This document shows positions 61,430 to 64,000 of a DNA stretch of 64,000 nt, one piece after another (the stretch's first letter is position 1; every line of letters begins with the position of its first letter). Where the stretch lies: positions 16,878 through 80,877 of the forward strand of contig RAYF01000026.1 of the NCBI GenBank assembly GCA_003611745.1, read 5' to 3'. The notes under the pieces are model-generated. The model was not told where the DNA came from. It saw only the letters and a list, made by a program, of their open reading frames with translations, and searched no databases. A program made the position numbers and the translations under genes. The DNA is from a bacterium D16-36 (GTDB taxonomy: Bacteria > Bacillota > Clostridia > Lachnospirales > Lachnospiraceae).

Positions 61430-63721
61430 ATGGCTGAGTTTAAATTAAAAAGAAAAATTAAGATGGCAGGAATTACAGTTTCTATTTTTATGGCAGTAAT
61501 TTTAGGAAGAGGGGGAAAGCAGGCTGACGCAGCATCTGCCCCTAAATTTGTGGGTGTGGAAAAAGTTATATATCTGGACGGCAGGAATGAGATTTCAGTT
61601 GAGGGCAAACATATTGTATCGGTAAAATATGCATCTTCTAGAAGCAATATTGCCACGGTCAATTCGAAAGGGATTGTAAGGCCAAGGGCAAAAGGAAAGA
61701 CGGAAATATCAGCCTCTGTCATTTATAAGAAAAAGGCATCTGGGAAAAAATACACGAAAAAATTGAAATATAAACTAAAAATTCTCGGAAAATCAGAGGA
61801 ATATTTTGATATCTTTAAGCCGTCCTATAAGACTAATTCAGGTTATGCAATTCAGGGGATGACGGCAAAGGGGAAGGAACTGGAAAAGGTTTATATTCCC
61901 AGTTATGTATCAGGCAAGCAGGTGAAGCGGCTGTATAGTAATTCTCTGCGTGACAGTTCCAATATGGTATCACTTCATTTGTCGGATAAACTGCGTACCA
62001 TATACGGCGGAGTGGTAGTAGACTGCCCGAAATTAGAACGGTTGTATATTGGGAAAGAGCTTTCACAGCTTGGAGGATCCGATGTGTTTTTGAGGTGCAG
62101 CGCTTTGGAGGAGATTATACTGGATGACAGAAATGAAAATTTTGTTCTGGAGGATGGGGTTCTTTTTTCGTCGGATAAAAAAGAACTGCTGCTCTATCCA
62201 AGGGCAGAACTCCAAAGCAGTTATACAATTCCAAACGGGGTAGAGCGCATCGGTTCCGGCGCATTTGCCGGAAGTAAACATTTAAAAGAAGTAATTATTC
62301 CTGAGAGTGTAGAATGGCTTCATCAGAGATGCTTTTCTGGCAGCGGCCTGCTGGCAGTTGATATTCCGGATGAGGTGCAGTACATGGGGAACAGTGTTTT
62401 CCAAAGCTGCGCTTCCCTGTCAGAAGTCAAGTTATCAAAACGGTTTACCCAGATTCCTGTAAATACATTTAAAAAATGCATTTCGCTTAAAAGCATTTTT
62501 CTTCCGGCTGGCATTAATTGGCTGAATTCCAGAGCTTTTGCTGGCTGCAGCCAGCTGCAGCAGTTCCAGGTGGCTGAGGCTAACCAGAATTTTTATACGG
62601 AGGACGGGGTGCTTTTTGCAAAACAGAGTAAACAGCTTATATGCTATCCGGTAGGTAGAAAGCAGTCCCGTTACCATGTGCCGGAGGGGACTATTTTGAT
62701 AGAAGAATTTGCTTTTAACCAATGCCTGTCCCTAGAGAGTATCGAGCTTCCGGAAGGGCTGCAGAGGATTGGGGAAAATGCGTTTGACGGTTCTGGCATC
62801 AAAGAGATGGTTATGCCGGATACAGTAACCAGCGTAGGCTTCTGGGCATTTCAGGATTGCAAGGCATTAAGCAGGGTAAAGCTTTCCAAAGCGCTTGTTA
62901 ATCTGTCCTATGGGACATTTTCCGGCTGCGGCAGCTTGGAAGAAATTGAGATACCGAAGGAGGTCAGTACAATATCCAGTGATGCGTTTAGTAAATGTGA
63001 CAATCTGAAACGTATTCTGGTAGATAAAGAGAATACAACATTTACAGATTTGAATGGGGTCTTATTCAGCAAATCTATGAAAACTCTGTATCATTACCCT
63101 AATGGGAGGGAGGATGGGAAATATACGATTCCATCGACAGTAACAACTATCCGGCAGGAAGCTTTTAGCGGAGCGAAATGGCTTATAGGGGTGTCTGTCC
63201 CGGATAGTGTAAGAAGTATTGGATATAACGTTTTCAGGGGCTGTGACAGTTTAGAAAATGTAAAGCTTCCGAAGGAGTTAGGGACAATAGAATCCGGTTT
63301 GTTTGCACTTTGTGGCGCTTTGAAAAAGATTGTGCTCCCGTCTTCCGTGAAAAAAATAAATGATGGAGCCTTTACAGAGTGCACATCGTTGGAATCTTTT
63401 GTGGTGCCGGCAGGTGTGGAATCTTTAGGGTATCAGTTATTTTCCGGGTGCAGCAGCTTAAAGGAAGTGAGGCTTGGAAAGGGCGTAAAAACAATTGAAT
63501 CAAATGTTTTTGAAAATTGTACCCAATTAAAGAAACTGGAAATCATAACAAAGAAGCTGACAGAAAAATCAATAGGAAAGAATGTATTTCTGAATGCAGG
63601 GAAAGATAAGGGGAAGAAGTTAGTTGTAGAAGTGCCGGCTGATAAGCTTATAACATACAAGAAGCTGTTGATAAAAAAAGGCTTGCCGAAGCATGCCGTA
63701 ATAAAGCAGCGCGCGGCATAG
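61430..63721 (+). CDS. Secreted BspA-like leucine-rich-repeat (LRR_5) protein
   Basis: 763 aa from ATG 61430; AAGGAGG gives the start. A signal-like hydrophobic segment (about 10-28) is followed by a Big_2-like domain (about 32-110, SSRSNIATVNSKGIVRPRAKGK). The rest is many BspA-type LRRs of 22-23 residues, such as IPNGVERIGSGAFAGSKHLK and MPDTVTSVGFWAFQDCKALS. Several blocks are separated by the segment DGVLFSSDKKELLLYPRAEL and its variants. Such proteins are common surface adhesins in gut bacteria. No wall anchor is visible. It ends at a strong terminator. Confidence 0.83.
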   Translation: MAEFKLKRKIKMAGITVSIFMAVILGRGGKQADAASAPKFVGVEKVIYLDGRNEISVEGKHIVSVKYASSRSNIATVNSKGIVRPRAKGKTEISASVIYKKKASGKKYTKKLKYKLKILGKSEEYFDIFKPSYKTNSGYAIQGMTAKGKELEKVYIPSYVSGKQVKRLYSNSLRDSSNMVSLHLSDKLRTIYGGVVVDCPKLERLYIGKELSQLGGSDVFLRCSALEEIILDDRNENFVLEDGVLFSSDKKELLLYPRAELQSSYTIPNGVERIGSGAFAGSKHLKEVIIPESVEWLHQRCFSGSGLLAVDIPDEVQYMGNSVFQSCASLSEVKLSKRFTQIPVNTFKKCISLKSIFLPAGINWLNSRAFAGCSQLQQFQVAEANQNFYTEDGVLFAKQSKQLICYPVGRKQSRYHVPEGTILIEEFAFNQCLSLESIELPEGLQRIGENAFDGSGIKEMVMPDTVTSVGFWAFQDCKALSRVKLSKALVNLSYGTFSGCGSLEEIEIPKEVSTISSDAFSKCDNLKRILVDKENTTFTDLNGVLFSKSMKTLYHYPNGREDGKYTIPSTVTTIRQEAFSGAKWLIGVSVPDSVRSIGYNVFRGCDSLENVKLPKELGTIESGLFALCGALKKIVLPSSVKKINDGAFTECTSLESFVVPAGVESLGYQLFSGCSSLKEVRLGKGVKTIESNVFENCTQLKKLEIITKKLTEKSIGKNVFLNAGKDKGKKLVVEVPADKLITYKKLLIKKGLPKHAVIKQRAA

Positions 63722-63746
63722 AGTGGTAAAAGTAATGAGAGGACAG

Positions 63747-63786
63747 GGAAAGGCTATGGTTTCGTAACCATGGCCTTTCCTCTTTT
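63747..63786 (+). terminator. Rho-independent terminator
   Basis: GGAAAGGCTATGGTT (63747-63761), loop TCGT, AACCATGGCCTTTCC (63766-63780), followed by TCTTTTC. 15-bp stem with one G-U pair. Confidence 0.8.
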
Positions 63787-63864
63787 CAGTGTACGTGGCA
63801 GGCCACACGCAAATCAATTTTCAGTATATATATTCATTACTACCCCAAATCAATATGTCACCAT

Positions 63865-64000
63865 TTACAGACGATGTTCATTTAACGATAACTCCCTGTT
63901 ATCCGTCAATTTCAATGTGCCTGTGTCCGGCTGTGTTTCTGTTTTTGCCCTCACAGAGTATGATACGCCTAAAAAGAAGGACAAGAGATGCCGCCAGACA
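63865..64000 (-). CDS. Possible C-terminal end of an unknown gene, cut by the window edge
   Basis: On the minus strand a reading frame is open from the right edge to a TAA at 63865-63867, ending SVRAKTETQPDTGTLKLTDN-type residues. Composition looks protein-like, but 44 residues are too few to identify a family and an opposing frame is also open, so this is tentative. Confidence 0.3.
   Translation of the reverse strand, partial: VWRHLLSFFLGVSYSVRAKTETQPDTGTLKLTDNRELSLNEHRL

Overview
This window reads as chromosomal DNA of a Gram-positive gut anaerobe, most likely a Lachnospiraceae-type Clostridia. The evidence is the arabinan-degradation genes with Big_2/LamG-decorated secreted glycosidases, a monomeric [FeFe] hydrogenase, large secreted BspA-like LRR proteins, a DUF6171 protein, a PD-(D/E)XK transposase-type nuclease relic, AGGAGG ribosome binding sites and frequent TTG/GTG starts. 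Family assignments come from reading the translations; no database search was run. No rRNA, tRNA, CRISPR array or intact insertion sequence was recognised.

Region 1 (1-29.6 kb) is an arabinan/arabino-oligosaccharide locus. It opens with the 3' part of a secreted beta-L-arabinofuranosidase (GH127/GH146), then a GH43 lipoprotein and a small membrane protein. Next is a seven-gene run: a 1001-aa solute-binding protein, two permeases, an NHL/YIP1 membrane protein, a DUF5696 protein and two more permeases. An eighth gene, a lipoprotein solute-binding protein, follows behind its own promoter. No transport ATPase is present, so a shared MsmX/MsmK-type ATPase elsewhere is expected. An intracellular GH51 arabinofuranosidase, a DUF6171 protein, two divergent secreted GH43 enzymes, a stand-alone LamG protein and another secreted beta-sandwich protein complete the locus. 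The implied flow is extracellular arabinan cleavage, ABC uptake, then cytoplasmic removal of arabinose.

Region 2 (29.7-43.7 kb) holds an internally shortened nuclease relic, a sirohaem nitrite/sulfite reductase, an unknown coiled-coil-like protein, and a cluster of VTC polyphosphate polymerase, DUF4956, DUF4353 and a metallophosphoesterase. It continues with a degenerate GGDEF membrane protein, a cytosolic hybrid histidine kinase, an [FeFe] hydrogenase and an MscL channel with an added zinc ribbon.

Region 3 (43.7-64 kb) holds a BlaI-type repressor and an MFS efflux pump preceded by a 12-codon leader peptide. The leader region can fold into mutually exclusive hairpins, one of which sequesters the pump's ribosome binding site. 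I regard this as the most interesting item in the window: an erm-like translational attenuator for a drug pump. The region continues with PAP2 phosphatase, MATE pump, pdxR divergent from pdxST, a second hybrid kinase, xpt-pbuX, CorA, a D,D-carboxypeptidase, an asparaginase, and two secreted LRR proteins (one with a cysteine ladder, one BspA-like).

A short intergenic element recurs across the window. It has a conserved box near CTCGCTGTGTGGTGG, a variable hairpin, and a terminator-like GGGCACA...TGTGCCC-T6 end. Three copies are complete and several are partial or degenerate.
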